The notes below the pieces were generated by a model. The model did no database searches and was not told where the DNA came from. It was given only the letters and a program-made list of their open reading frames with translations. Below are positions 10,801 to 22,500 of a DNA stretch of 64,000 nt, one piece after another. The DNA comes from Albugo candida (taxonomy: Eukaryota > Oomycota > Peronosporomycetes > Albuginales > Albuginaceae), in NCBI GenBank assembly GCA_905220665.1, contig CAJNAR010000164.1, positions 620,001 through 684,000 on the forward strand, read 5' to 3'. Each line of letters opens with the position of its first letter. The stretch's first letter is position 1. Both the position numbers and the translations under genes were made by a program.

Positions 10801-13293
10801 GTAGTGGAAATGCTGATTGATACACTGATGCCACTGGTAAGTGACTTTTACGACCCTGGTCTATTTGCACTAAATTTGAGATTATTCGTAGCTCACCCAA
10901 AGCGATAGTAAATCCCTTGCCTCTCAACTTGAGCCACTTGACAAAGTGTTGAATGCCAAGATTCAGGAGGCTTACGAGATGGCTCATGTGATGAAGCTTT
11001 TCAAGGAAATGTGCCCACATACAGCAAGCAACATTGGCGAAAAATCTCTACTTATATTGCAACACGTGCAGCAGTGTCTTGCTGATGTTCGACGAATGAT
11101 ATTAAAATTGTTAGCAACAAGATTTCCAAAAGAGTTCAATATCAGGGTGATAATCGAAGGGCTGGATTCAGAAATATCGCAGATACAAGCAGCAGTGTTT
11201 GAAGTACTCGATAACCTTGTTTCGAGTAACTACAAGCACTTTGTGCTCCCCTTATTGTTTCCATCCACCAGCTTTTGCACCAAAGTAAGCTACTTATGCT
11301 TACTCTCACATGCTTGAACCTAAACGTTTTGGATCATTTTGCTGCTCATTAGCTGCTAAAGCAGGTGGAAACGTTTTTCGAAGGGAAGAAAGGCATGCAA
11401 CTCTTACTCGAGACTTTGCAGGAAGAGCAGTTACATAATGAGCTGACTGGAATGGCTCTGCAATATTTTCTTCATATTTCCGAGTTTCATGCAAATCTGA
11501 TTGAGAGCGACATCAGTAACGTCTTCAACCACAGAGTTTTACCGCAATTATTGAAGCATTCAATCACTAGAGAAGTGCTGGTAGAGACATATCACAAGTA
11601 AGTGGGACGAGAAGCATTGCTTATATATATGTTGTCTCATTTGTTGTATTCTTCATATCTACAGAAATCGTCCAAATTATCCGTATGAGTCGCTAGTAGC
11701 TCTCGAATCAGAAGCGATACCCATTATCTCTCAAATTGCAGTAAGAATGAATGACATAGCGCTACCAGATTTTCATGTTTTTTCTGGCAATGCAGACGTC
11801 GACCTGCTTGCGAGCCTCGACAGTATTTGCGACAGCTTATACTATTGATATATTGCGATCCATGTCGTACCAGTTCGTTCCAGTCCGTGTAAAGAAAGGA
11901 GAGACATTTATTACTGAAGGAGCCGTAGGTGATATTTTTCGCTTTTCGCACAATGCAATCGGTTTCTCACCAGTGATTCTTTCCAAGCATCGGTTGTGTA
12001 TATTGTTGCAGTAGGAAAAGTGCATGTGCACAAAAAAAGCTACTTGCTGGCCGAGATCACATATGGGGGATGCATTGGTCAGACAGCCCTATTGCGCCAC
12101 CATCTACGACCCGGTGTTCACATTTCTTCTGCCACGGCATCAATTGATTGCATTTTGTTGAGCATCTCAAGGCCTGCTTTAGACGCCTTGATGCGAGAGA
12201 ATGGTCGTATCTCACTCGGCGTCTTACAATCTGTAGCATCCGCATTCCGTTTCATGTACTTTAAGGTCAGTGTGCGCTATCCAATATTGAGTGGTGAGAC
12301 TTATCAGGTGCTATGATCAGCCAAGGCGTATCATAATGGAAAAGGGAACATTACCAATTTATTATAAAAAAAATGAGATTGCACCAAGCGATACCAGTCT
12401 CTCACCCCCCACGGAAGATGATAGCGAGCCTCTGCAATCCTCATCGGCAAGAAATATCTCGTTTGCAGGCTCGAAAGCACTTCTTCGTCGAAATACAATG
12501 TTCTTGGCTCGGGAAGCATCAAGCACTTCAACCCACGAACAAGACAAAATTTATTCCCTAGACAGACACCAATCAGATGCGTCCCAGGGCTTGGCTTCTA
12601 CTTCCAACTTCATTTCCTCCAGTTGCGCTGACAGAGAATACACAGAGTTCGAAAAGTGTATCAATCTTAAGGGTTCCCACCTTTTGCGCAGTCTTGCGGA
12701 TGACAAGGTCTCGTTGGTGGCTTACCTAGCGCAAGTACGCACGCTGCTGCACAAGGAAGTACTTTTTTTGGAAAGTGATAAAGCTACTCATTTTTTTATT
12801 ATTATCAACGGAACGATGACAATCAGCTACGACGACAAGAGTCAAACATGCTCGGAGCTGCACAACGGCGACTGCTTAGGCGAAGAGGTATGCGCACTTC
12901 ACAATATCAAAGCTTGTAATTCACTCATATTCCGATTTGCTCATACGATAGTCGTTCGATTGTGATGGAGTCATGCAAGGAAGCGCTTCATCCAAAGGAC
13001 GCACTACTCTGTTTGAGTTTCTCACAAGTGAGCTGATTGAACTGAGTCAGTCCCAACCAGAGCTGATGCATGCGCTGCTGGCTTGGCTGGCAGACAAGTT
13101 ATCAAAATCAGTCGAGTCGATGTTCGAGTTTTTGGTTTCCACCTGTATACCACCGTCAGCTTGCCAACCGGTTGTAGTTGAACCGACCAAACCTGTGCCA
13201 CGCAGACATGAAACTCTACAAAAAGAAGATGCGTGTTATGAAGGTCGTCGCGAAATTAGAACGAGGCGAGGCTATCGGGCACAGTCAACATGA
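7834..13293 (+). CDS. Npt/TLC-type nucleotide transporter fused to HEAT region and two cyclic-nucleotide-binding domains
   Basis: I join ten exons: 7834-9438, 9495-9593, 9649-10836, 10892-11284, 11353-11597, 11665-11740, 11796-11928, 11988-12265, 12321-12887 and 12952-13293. The product is about 1,641 residues. Residues 1-530 form a multi-span membrane domain. It has the ATP/ADP-antiporter (TLC/Npt) signatures QQFWDFCSRNFNVTEAKQYF and, late, ARELLWLPLNDRERPQFKSF. The middle (exons 2-6) is helical, HEAT-like repeat sequence. Exons 7-8 hold a first cNMP-binding fold (KKGETFITEGA, then YIVAVGKVHVH). Exons 8-10 hold a second (FLESDKATHFFIIINGTMTI, LHNGDCLGEE). Introns are 55-68 nt with phases that match. 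The same domain order is known from bacterial Npt1/Npt2-family proteins. I infer membrane transport of nucleotides or a related solute gated by a bound ligand. The acceptor at 11988 is the least certain junction. The end lies 16 bp from the convergent neighbour. Confidence 0.8.
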
Positions 13294-13309
13294 TAAGATC
13301 CCAAAAATA

Positions 13310-14707
13310 CTAGTTCTTTGATAAATGAAGTTCTTCAAACACCGGCAGCAATGTTGCAAGAAATCGAGCCAACTGCTCGGCTTCAGTATCTGGTCTCGAA
13401 TCCGGTGTGATTTTTTTGCTTTCTTGAGTACTTTGCGGCGGGCTGTCGACATGGTCCACTCTGAGACCATCTATATGATGCTGAACGCATCCTCCCAGCT
13501 CGATCGAAACGATTGCACCACGTTCTTGTTCATGCTGAGTCATCCGACCTACTAGTAGTAAGCTATGAAATGCATCCGGGGAAAAACTACCATTTTTGTT
13601 CATATCTGAAGCGACCCCAGCGGCATTTACTGATGACGGAGAAGGTGTCACTGGAATAGCAGCTGCCGAACCAGTCGAGGTTCCAGACATAGGTTCCGGC
13701 ATCGAGCGAGAGAGCGCAAAAGCGCGCAAATAAGAGTTACTTAGTGTCCCCATCGAAATCACCCATTGTCCCGAGTTTGAGGCCTCTGGGCACTCGCGAA
13801 TAGAATCGATCGTTATCAATGGCTTGGGGATCGAAGTATTCGCTTGCATGAGTAGTGTACGCCATGACAGCGCCACTTGTGGGGGTGCGTAAACCGGAGT
13901 AGTCTCTTGAACTACTGGAAGAAAAGCTCGAAGTAGTTCCTCTTTCTGTGTAAACTCCCATATCTCCAAGGCTGCTTGCTCAGCAGTTACATTACTTATT
14001 TCGTGAGAGCAATGGAAGGAAAGCGCATTGTGACCATCACTTGCAAACACGCTAATTATCCAGCCACGGCTCTGCACCCTGGTATGCTCCGGGTAAGCAT
14101 CGATGTTGGATTGCTGGTCTGCCAGAACATTCAATAATTCCAATCCATGCAGATAGCACTCCGTTGCTGCAGCTTCAATATGTTTTCGTATGAATCTATT
14201 CGGGATGGTTTCATTCTTCTCACATGTCTGCTGCCAGCGACTCACAAGTTCCAAGATTTCCGAGTCTTGGAATTCGTCAAGTTCACTGTCGGAAGATGAG
14301 TCCTCTGATGCATCATCATCATTACCTTCGAGATCGTTGTAGCATTGATCAGCACTAACGCAATTGTTTACATTGTACTGTTTTATTGGTACATTGGCTA
14401 GTGGCGCAATCGCAAATAAATTGTAAAGTGTTTGCATCCATACTTGATGATCGGTCAGCTTGCTTTTGAGAAACGAAATTCGGTCCTGAGTTTCTGAGAC
14501 CTTACAATGTGCCTCCAGAGCTTGTAGAGCATAAGGGCTATACTGTCCCTTAATCACTTCGATTTCTCGACGGACGGATTCTAACCGAATCAGTATGGGA
14601 TCATTTCCATGCTTGAGACGTTTTCGAGGCCGACATACTTGTTTGTTGGACGAACTTTCATCTCCCTGCTGTTGTACTGATCGATCATCCTTCTCATCCA
14701 TTTCCAT
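13310..14707 (-). CDS. Uncharacterised acidic/coiled-coil protein, possibly START-like
   Basis: Single-exon gene of about 465 residues. The first ATG of the frame is at 14707 (MEMDEKDD); the frame extends 13 codons further upstream without an ATG. The N-terminus has a basic stretch (RPRKRLKHG) that could be a nuclear signal. It is followed by a predicted coiled coil of about 70 residues and a Ser/Asp/Glu-rich linker (DDDASEDSSSDSELDEFQD). The C-terminal 250 residues look globular, with regularly spaced Trp residues (RGWIISVFASDG, LEIWEFTQKEELLRAFLP, GQWVISMGTLSNSYLRAF). This layout of basic/coiled-coil head plus START-like body resembles the large oomycete M96/START-like family, but that is a resemblance only. 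It is convergent with the transporter gene, with 16 bp between the stop codons. It is divergent from the TPR gene at 15046. Confidence 0.7.
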   Translation of the reverse strand: MEMDEKDDRSVQQQGDESSSNKQVCRPRKRLKHGNDPILIRLESVRREIEVIKGQYSPYALQALEAHCKVSETQDRISFLKSKLTDHQVWMQTLYNLFAIAPLANVPIKQYNVNNCVSADQCYNDLEGNDDDASEDSSSDSELDEFQDSEILELVSRWQQTCEKNETIPNRFIRKHIEAAATECYLHGLELLNVLADQQSNIDAYPEHTRVQSRGWIISVFASDGHNALSFHCSHEISNVTAEQAALEIWEFTQKEELLRAFLPVVQETTPVYAPPQVALSWRTLLMQANTSIPKPLITIDSIRECPEASNSGQWVISMGTLSNSYLRAFALSRSMPEPMSGTSTGSAAAIPVTPSPSSVNAAGVASDMNKNGSFSPDAFHSLLLVGRMTQHEQERGAIVSIELGGCVQHHIDGLRVDHVDSPPQSTQESKKITPDSRPDTEAEQLARFLATLLPVFEELHLSKN

Positions 14708-15045
14708 TTCTCCAAGTGTGGTCGAACAAATTTTTCGGGGATACACAAAGTGTTCTGTCTCGGCGTTGTCTCATAATTCGTATTGAGACACGCTGATGTT
14801 GATGGTTTTGAAAACGAAAAGTTTCAATAGTGATTCATTCGACCTATAGGAACTAAGGGCTTATCAGCGATATATTATTTGTCTTGTTACAGTTGCTGCG
14901 AAAGGTATAAGGACTTCGCTCACACTATAGGTAGAAAGAAGCCATTAAATCCATCTTCATCAGAGACCAGGCGAGTGGCATAAATGTCTGTACGCTTGGA
15001 TTTTCAGGTTGATCGAAATTACATAATTGACACTTTTTTGTGTAT
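14708..15045. promoter_or_regulatory. Divergent intergenic region (about 340 bp)
   Basis: This stretch separates two genes transcribed away from each other (13310-14707 on minus, 15046-17390 on plus), so it must hold both 5' regions. I see no clear TATA element and no conserved ORF. An in-frame ATG at 14984 leads only to a short frame that stops before the TPR gene. A spliced 5' leader is possible because a TTTTCAG occurs near 15008. Confidence 0.4.
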
Positions 15046-17390
15046 ATGGCACAAAATGCAGTACAATTTATCAAGTCACTGAGAGACCGATCGCGTGACG
15101 GCGAAGTGATACCAACAGAACAAAGAAATGAATGTTTAACTAAATTGGAAGAGTTACGATTCTGTCTTTATAATAATTCCGCCAAAAAGCTATATTCTCG
15201 TTTATACCTGTATGCCACCATAATAGTATCCAAAATTTTCATGGAATACTCGGATGAGGATCCAACATTAGAATCTGGTACCAGACAGGGAACACAGCGT
15301 ATGGATGCAGGTTTCTTAATTGAAAGAGCTATAATGGACTTTTATCGAATGGTACAGATACCGTCAGCTTTTTCCGACTCGGTATTGAATTTTCGGAGCA
15401 CAAGTGGACCTCAATTTGAAAGTGATAGCATTCAAAGGATATATGAGCAATTACTGGTCGTTCTCATTAGTAGGCGATGCGATAATCAACCGCCCCATTC
15501 CAATCACGCATGGATAGATATTGAACTGTTGACCCAAATCGGACTATTAGTACCCTGCATTTGGCTAAATCAGCCTACGCTTGATCGAGGATCGCAAGAA
15601 CGAGCTGTGAAATGGCTTGAGATATTAATACGATTGTTTATCAATCAAAAGAATGCTTCCGTACAAGTATTTGCTTGTGCACCAATGTTTCTACTCGCCA
15701 TGATTCAAGTCGTGCGAGCGAGGGACTCAGATTTCGAATGTGCAACACAGTATTTTGACCATATTGAGTTGCTCTTAGAAAGAGCAGGTAGCTCGGCAAC
15801 TTATCCCCCTGCACTACTATATTGGTATGGAGTGGTGCTCCATACTATGGGTGACTATAGAAGCTCTAAAAGAGCTCTCAAACGATCGATACAGAATAAT
15901 TACGAACCGATTGAAAGTTTGACCATGTTTTCGCTTGTTTCATTGCATCTAGAAGAATATTTTGATGCTGCGGATGCCCTTCAACGTGCATTAGAGTTGA
16001 ATTTTGAGCATCTAACGTCAATCTACAACTATGCAATCGTACTTGAACTACTTTCCGACAATAAAGCGAAGCAAAAAATGCTTGGACACTTCTGGGAAGC
16101 AACTCTGGTGGCGGAAGGCAAACCAAAAAGTATTTTGAAGGGATCTGTTCACGAAAATCATTTTCAGGAGAGCTTGAAGAGCGAAACTGCGAAAACCGCT
16201 AATCGAGCTTTTGATTCACATCCTCTCTTCCCCGACAGCATCATTGATACAGTCTTTTTTCCTCATCAAGAACGGGCTATGGACATCCAGAATTTCCTCT
16301 GGGAGTCGGGCTGCACAGCTATGGAGAACGGTACGATATTTAGCATGGTCACAGCAACAACTAATGTAAACTCAATTAGGCTCCTGGGAGGACGCAAAGG
16401 GCTTTCTGGACAAACTACTTGATACCCATATACTGCTCAGCGGTCATCACGACGATCGAGTGAAGCAACAACTACGAGTTTATGTGTATGTCCTCTTGCA
16501 GGTACGTGAAGTGCTCATAATCTAAGCGTTTGTGTCTAACAAGTAACGAACAGAGTGGCCATCCATCGATGGCTATAGACATATGTCACACAGTACTTGA
16601 GCAGCTCAGCAATGATGACTCTATAGGAACGTATTCCATGGAACAGACTATACTTTGGTTCCAAATGTATCTTGCGGACGCACTATTGTGTTTAGAACAT
16701 GTGAAAGAGTGCAACGATCATCTAAAAACAACCGTAGATCCAATGTTAAAGCGTTTGCTGGCCGCCAAGGATTACAGTCAGGACAAGGATAGTTCAGAAT
16801 TCCATGATAAATTCTTGGTTTGGCGCATTGAGCTGATGAATAATTTTGCTATTACTAGCGTCTGCATGGGAGACTTAAATCTTGCAATATCATCCCTACA
16901 GGATGCTTTATTGTTTGCTAAAACTACAAAAATGGAGATGGACTCGATCCTTATACATGTGCAATACAATCTTGTATTACTATTGTGGCGAGCTGGGCAA
17001 AAAGAGGCGGCTTGCCTCGTCTGGTTTGATGCTAGAGGATGGGACCCATTACGCGTGGGCTATAATGAAGACACTTGGAACGATTACAAAAAGAACTTTT
17101 TGATCGAAGTAAACGAATGCGCGACCGCGGAGGCAACAATACGAGGGACAACTGGAAGTGATCATGCACCAGCCAACAGTGACGATGAACAGCATATCAA
17201 TGTTGCTCCACAGCTCCAGGTGCTAGAATTGGATGCCATGATTTTAGAGCACTGGATGAGCATCGGAGCTGCTGCCTCGGTGAGTAATGCTTTACACTAC
17301 GTCGACGTTATGAAGCCATCGGAAGAACTTCTTGTGAATAAGCAGGGCAATAACACAGTGAGGGATGCCAAAACATTTGTATTCAGCTGA
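15046..17390 (+). CDS. Tetratricopeptide-repeat protein, function unassigned
   Basis: Three exons, 15046-16330, 16380-16501 and 16554-17390, encode about 747 residues. The second junctions are clear. Exon 2 reads SWEDAKGFLDKLL then VYVYVLLQ, and exon 3 opens SGHPSMAIDICHTVLEQL. The protein is almost all helix with TPR-like pairs, for example YWYGVVLHTMGDYRSSKRAL, DAADALQRALELNFEH, and near the end NFAITSVCMGDLNLAISSLQ followed by YNLVLLLWRAGQKEAACLVW. No signal peptide or membrane segment is seen. The overall size and the late LLWRAGQKEAA segment recall FANCG-like TPR proteins, but I could not confirm this by eye. A scaffold role is the safest inference. The 65-bp gap to the convergent SPPL2 gene leaves little room for 3' UTRs. 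Confidence 0.75.
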
Positions 17391-17455
17391 TCATTAGAGA
17401 CCTTGAGATACATTTCACCGTGCCCGGGCACTGTGCTCGTATGATTTCTGGTTAT

Positions 17456-19459
17456 TTATGGTGAAAAGCTACTCTCTCTCGTGACATTTTCCACATCTGC
17501 ATCCATGACATTTCCAAAGTCAGACCAAAATAGCCTAAGCTCATTGTTTATCCAAGCGCGAACGATAGTAGCACCAAGAGTGCATGGTACCAAATACATT
17601 AGCGCGGGTTGGCCAACACCAGTCAAATTTACTGCAGCGTTTGCCATACCAAGCCCCAAAGCGTATGCGATGGATACTGTGATGAAATATTGTACCTGCC
17701 GTTGATTCGCGACTGCTTCTGGCTTCGTTGACATGGATGCATATACCGTGGTTTCTTCAGAAATCTGCCTTAGCTTCCCAGAGCGCAAAAAGTTCTTACA
17801 CTTGGCTAGAAAACAATCGAATCGCAATGCAAGTGATAATAAGAGGCTTGGGACAATTATGTCACCAAGACCCAACATGGAAAAACCACCTCGCCAGTCA
17901 AATTGTGGTATCAGTAGAAGCATTGGCAACGGCTGAGGGTCCTCGCAGGGAGCGTAATGCGGATAACGTTCACAATAGTCAATCCCAGGATAGTCGCTTC
18001 GAGTGCTTGCCGGTGCACCACCTGTGGCAACTCGTTCCATAATGCTGCTCCCAAAAATGAATGGTGTGACAAAGACGAAGAATATGTCATAAACAAAGGC
18101 GAGTAGAAGCAGAACAGTGGCAACTCGCAAATTCGGTACTTGAATGTTTCTGAGAAAGCTGCAGCACAGAACGATCCCCAAGATATCTTGCAAGTACCAG
18201 CACTGATTACGATAAAAATACCACAAAATTACTGTCACAGCACTTCCAAGAACTCCCAATACTTCCAATAATCCTACGGTGACCACACAATGCCTGAACA
18301 TTGACGAAATATCGCAACGCCAAGTAGTCAAATATGGAAATGTACGACGTAAAAGTGGCACGAAGATGACAGAGCTCAAGCTTCCCAGAGCCGACACCCC
18401 GAAAATTATGGGGAAAAAGCGTCCAATGTCGAAATAGTACAAAATTATTAAAGCGAACCCAGCACAAATCACAAACCCCACGGCGCTGGTAGCGTCAATT
18501 TCCTGCACATCTTGCGCAAGGCATTCATATTGATCATGTTGTAGTAAGTGAGACTTTTCAATTTCATCGTTCTCCGTGTTCCTCGAATCTAAATATTGCC
18601 ATTGTTCACGAGAAATCGAGTAAAAGGAAGCACCGATAGCTGTCAACACCCCAACAAGCCACAAAAGAATTGATGACCAATTGGCCAATTGATGTGACCG
18701 GCGGAGCAAAAACACTTGCGGTTCAGTAATAGCTGCTTTTTCTAAACGTAGTCCTTCCTTGATAGTCACATACACGACTGGAATTGAGATGTTTTTTGAC
18801 AAAGTATTATTGACGCCAATAAGAATGTGTGTATCCCATAAGCAACAAAGTTGATGTTTGGGCATGCTGCCGGCCGAAGTGGTGATGACCCCTGTTGGGA
18901 TGCACATGTTAGAATGACAGGCCGGATTTTGGGAGCAACGAAAATCGTCCGTCTCCCATATTGGATTCTTTACGGAAGTCACATTGCTCTCCCCTTTATT
19001 ACAATCATACTCAAATGGAGCAAGCTTCGCCAAATTGGATCCTAATGAAGCTATCGTGCTTTCTTGTGTGTAAGTTTTAATGATTGATTCATATGAAGCT
19101 CTACGAGTTCCCTTGATAACGAGTGCTTTTGCCCCTGCTTGTTGAGCATTTTGGGCTTTCTGCAAGTAGCTACAGCTTCCTCGATCCACCAAAAAAACTT
19201 CCGAATTATTTGATGTCAAGTTTTTATTGCATCCCTGTGAGTCTTGCATCGATTTTGTAGAAATAGATATCAGTTTTCCATAGTAAGTTTGCTTGTCGGG
19301 AAGTGGTTGTCCCCATCCTGCACGATTGCTTGGAGCACACAGTTCTGAAATTAAGCTATCGTTTTTTCCGTTCAACAATTTTAGTACTCCGGTTGGTACG
19401 ACCATTTCCACATACTGGATTTTTAAAAAAAGTAGGCAATTGAAGACCCAGAAATGCAT
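17456..19459 (-). CDS. Signal peptide peptidase-like (SPPL2-type) intramembrane aspartyl protease with PA domain
   Basis: Single exon, about 667 residues, starting at the ATG at 19459 (MHFWVFNC). The N-terminus is a hydrophobic signal sequence. It is followed by a protease-associated (PA) domain with the typical GSCSYLQKAQNAQQAGAKAL block. After one transmembrane segment (WSSILLWLVGVLTAIGASFY) comes the multi-span peptidase domain. It has the two catalytic aspartates in YD (LLAFVYDIFFVF) and GLGD (FSMLGLGDIIVPSLLL), and the C-terminal PAL motif (QPALMYLVPC). All three defining motifs are intact, so the enzyme should be active. The family cleaves type II membrane proteins in endosomal/lysosomal or other endomembranes. 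The PA domain and length put it nearer SPPL2 than SPP. It is divergent from IFT139, with about 97 bp between the ATGs. Confidence 0.93.
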   Translation of the reverse strand: MHFWVFNCLLFLKIQYVEMVVPTGVLKLLNGKNDSLISELCAPSNRAGWGQPLPDKQTYYGKLISISTKSMQDSQGCNKNLTSNNSEVFLVDRGSCSYLQKAQNAQQAGAKALVIKGTRRASYESIIKTYTQESTIASLGSNLAKLAPFEYDCNKGESNVTSVKNPIWETDDFRCSQNPACHSNMCIPTGVITTSAGSMPKHQLCCLWDTHILIGVNNTLSKNISIPVVYVTIKEGLRLEKAAITEPQVFLLRRSHQLANWSSILLWLVGVLTAIGASFYSISREQWQYLDSRNTENDEIEKSHLLQHDQYECLAQDVQEIDATSAVGFVICAGFALIILYYFDIGRFFPIIFGVSALGSLSSVIFVPLLRRTFPYLTTWRCDISSMFRHCVVTVGLLEVLGVLGSAVTVILWYFYRNQCWYLQDILGIVLCCSFLRNIQVPNLRVATVLLLLAFVYDIFFVFVTPFIFGSSIMERVATGGAPASTRSDYPGIDYCERYPHYAPCEDPQPLPMLLLIPQFDWRGGFSMLGLGDIIVPSLLLSLALRFDCFLAKCKNFLRSGKLRQISEETTVYASMSTKPEAVANQRQVQYFITVSIAYALGLGMANAAVNLTGVGQPALMYLVPCTLGATIVRAWINNELRLFWSDFGNVMDADVENVTRESSFSP

Positions 19460-19556
19460 CGTGAGGCTCACGATTCGAACTTAACGTTTTCACGTTGTAG
19501 GCTGCACACTAAACTCGAAAAAAACGATCTCGAAAGGACACAGACATTCGAATCAA

Positions 19557-22500
19557 ATGGAGTCGTCCGTTACTCTGATTCACTATTACTTGTATAAGGG
19601 ATGGATTGGACACGTGCAGCAACTATGCGAGAGCATATTGGAGAAACAAGGTAACGATGTTATCATTCTGTTTTGGCGTGCATTCGGTATTATCCTTGAA
19701 GGAAGTTTCTCATCTGCCGTGCGGGAACTCGACTCACTCAAACGGAAAAAAGAAGTCGAGCTACCTTGTTTACATGCTTTGGTATATGCACATAGCCGTT
19801 GCAAGAATATTGACCACGAAGAAGTAGCTCATCTTGAGCTGCAGATCGTCATGGCGGAGGAGAATGCTGGAGAGCTATCACTATACTTGGTACGTCTCTT
19901 GAATTGATGTACTATATACATTGTATCATGTATTACATGCAAGTGCGCAAGATTCTTCTGGTACTTGCGTGAATATCAGAAAGCATATAAATTCATCGGG
20001 CAGCTGTTAAGCTGCAGTGAAGATGCAAGCATTCGAGCAAGGGTTCTAATTTTACGAGGCTGGATTGAGGCAACGAAAGAGATAAAATCACGAAATGACG
20101 TAGAAGTACGCAAGAATGCAATGGCAACCTTTAGCAAAATTGGAGAGTAAGATTTTTGTTATGACCTAATGTTTTACCTAATATCGTCGATTTTTATCAG
20201 CAATAAAAACGTGGATTACCTACTCGGCATTGCCAAATACCATGAACTTCACAAGGATTACGAAAAAGCAGTAGAATTCTTGGATCGTATTATTGTGCAA
20301 TTTCCGACCTTCAAGTACTCAATTAGCGAGAAAGCGCTTATTTTGCTAAAAATGGGAAGCTGGGAAGCTTGTTTCGATACCGTTGAACGAGCGCTACAGA
20401 ATAATGCAGTGGATATCGAAGCTTTGCGAATCCTTCTTATGTATCAGCTCACAAGAGAGGGGAAGGCTCGGGACGCAGCTAAGAATTTACGCGGCTTAAG
20501 CGGCATTTTGGGAAAGTTGGAACCAAACAACTCAGATATCTTATACCAAACGGCCAAATCAGTTGCTAGAATAGCTGACCGAAATGAGGAAGTACTGAAA
20601 TGCACATTAGCTATGATTGATAGTGCTATACTGTCTCAAACCAATAGTGGCATGTTCTATGCAGAGAAAGGCTATCAACTTTCACTGCTTGCAAACTACC
20701 AGTTGTCTATGGATGCGTACAAAAAAGCGCTTACTTATGAGGAATCCAATGAGATGGCCCTTCATGGAATGATTTACTGTCAGATAAAGTTGGGGGAGGT
20801 CGAAGATGCTTATCAACAGATGGAATTCCTGAACATCATTCAGGAGTCTGTCGGAACCAATGCTAGCTTCACCTTCTTACAAGCTTTATTGAGCTGGTAT
20901 AAAGACCGCAACAGATCAAAGCATAGCTATTTACTACAGGAATCGGTAAGGTTGCACATGGAGGACTTCAAAAAACACATGCAATCAGGCGAAGCATCCA
21001 CATCTGAGCTATTGTGCGCTTTGAACCCTTCATTTCTTGTGGAACTAGCAGCGGAATGCATGGATGGTGAAATTTTTGAGAATACTGGTAGAAAGCTGGA
21101 CAAAGACTCTGAAAATAGCTCCTCTGCTCTTGCTAATGGTATGAGTATACTGGAGAAGCTTGTCCGAAATTCGCCTGGTTTGTTGCATGCTCAGTTATTG
21201 CTGGCTCAGGCCTATTTTGGCTGTGATCGCTTGGATGACGCCTATCAGATCTGCAGTACAATGCTTAGTTTGGAACCGAATTTTTCCGAAGCTCATTTGA
21301 TGATTGCAAGAATTTTTTTGGAGCGGGATAATCATCGATCTGCCTCTTCAAGTTTGGAGCAAGCATTGAGCCATGATTTTGCCGTACGGCACACTGTACC
21401 TTACCACACAATAAAAGCCAAGATAGCTGAAAGCACCGGTGATATAGAAAACTCATTTGAGGAACTGCAAGTGGCACTCAATTTACTGGAAGCAGCCGCA
21501 AAATGTATTTCAGAGAGACAGCTGAGTAGCAAGAAGAGATCGGGAGGTGCTATCTCCAGTCAAGCACAAGCAAGATTGAAAAATACCACTTTGTATGATA
21601 AGGCTTCAGTATACATTCAACTGGCTCAAGTGCTTGCTCAAATGAATAAGCTACCTGAAGCAACCAAAACGATACAAGATGCAATGTCATTATTCCAAGG
21701 GTCTACACAGGAAGTTCGAGTTTTGGTGGCAAACAGCGAGCTTGCAGTCAGACGTGGAGATTATAAAACTGCGGTAGATATTCTAAGCAATGTCCCATCT
21801 TACTCACCAGCTTTTGCAAAAGCACAATTAGTCAAAGCTGATATATTTTTGACGCATCACAACGACAAGGTGCAGTATGCCAAATGCTTTCAAGAACTAG
21901 TACAAATAAATCCCTGCGCTAGCTCAAATAGCAGTCTCGCAGAAGCTTATCTTCGCATCCAAATGCTTGATGAAGCTCTTGACGCGCTACATGCCGCAAC
22001 TGCGTATAGCCCAAACGACCCCACCCTTGCGAGTAAAATTGGGAAAGTTCTCGTTGCGAAACACGATTATGAAAAGGCTATCGAGTATTATGAGAATGCC
22101 CTTGCCTCGAACAAAGATAATCTTGCATTGAGAAAAGATTTGGCTGAATTGTATGCCCAAACGAAGACTTACGACAAAGCTTTGCGCGTGACTCAGGACA
22201 TTTCGTCTCATCAAACGGACAGAGCTGAGGAGCTTGTCGATGATACGAATGGTTTTAGTCAAGAGGATCTCATCAATTTGGAATATATTGCTGATCTCCA
22301 GATGGTCTTATCCAGAGTTCAATTGGATACACAAGATCTAGAAGGATCGATTAGCACTATGCAGAAGGCTCTCTGTTTGCAGAAGATTCTCTTAGAGCGG
22401 AAAAAAAGTGAGCAGCTCGATGTACAGAACAAACAACGAAAAGCTATTTCAGATACTTGCTATCTTATCTCGAAAACATACCTAAAGAAGGGTACTAATG

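Noticed and set aside
15046..17390. Firm FANCG assignment of the TPR protein
   Set aside because: Only general TPR features and one short resemblance can be seen; a profile search would be needed.
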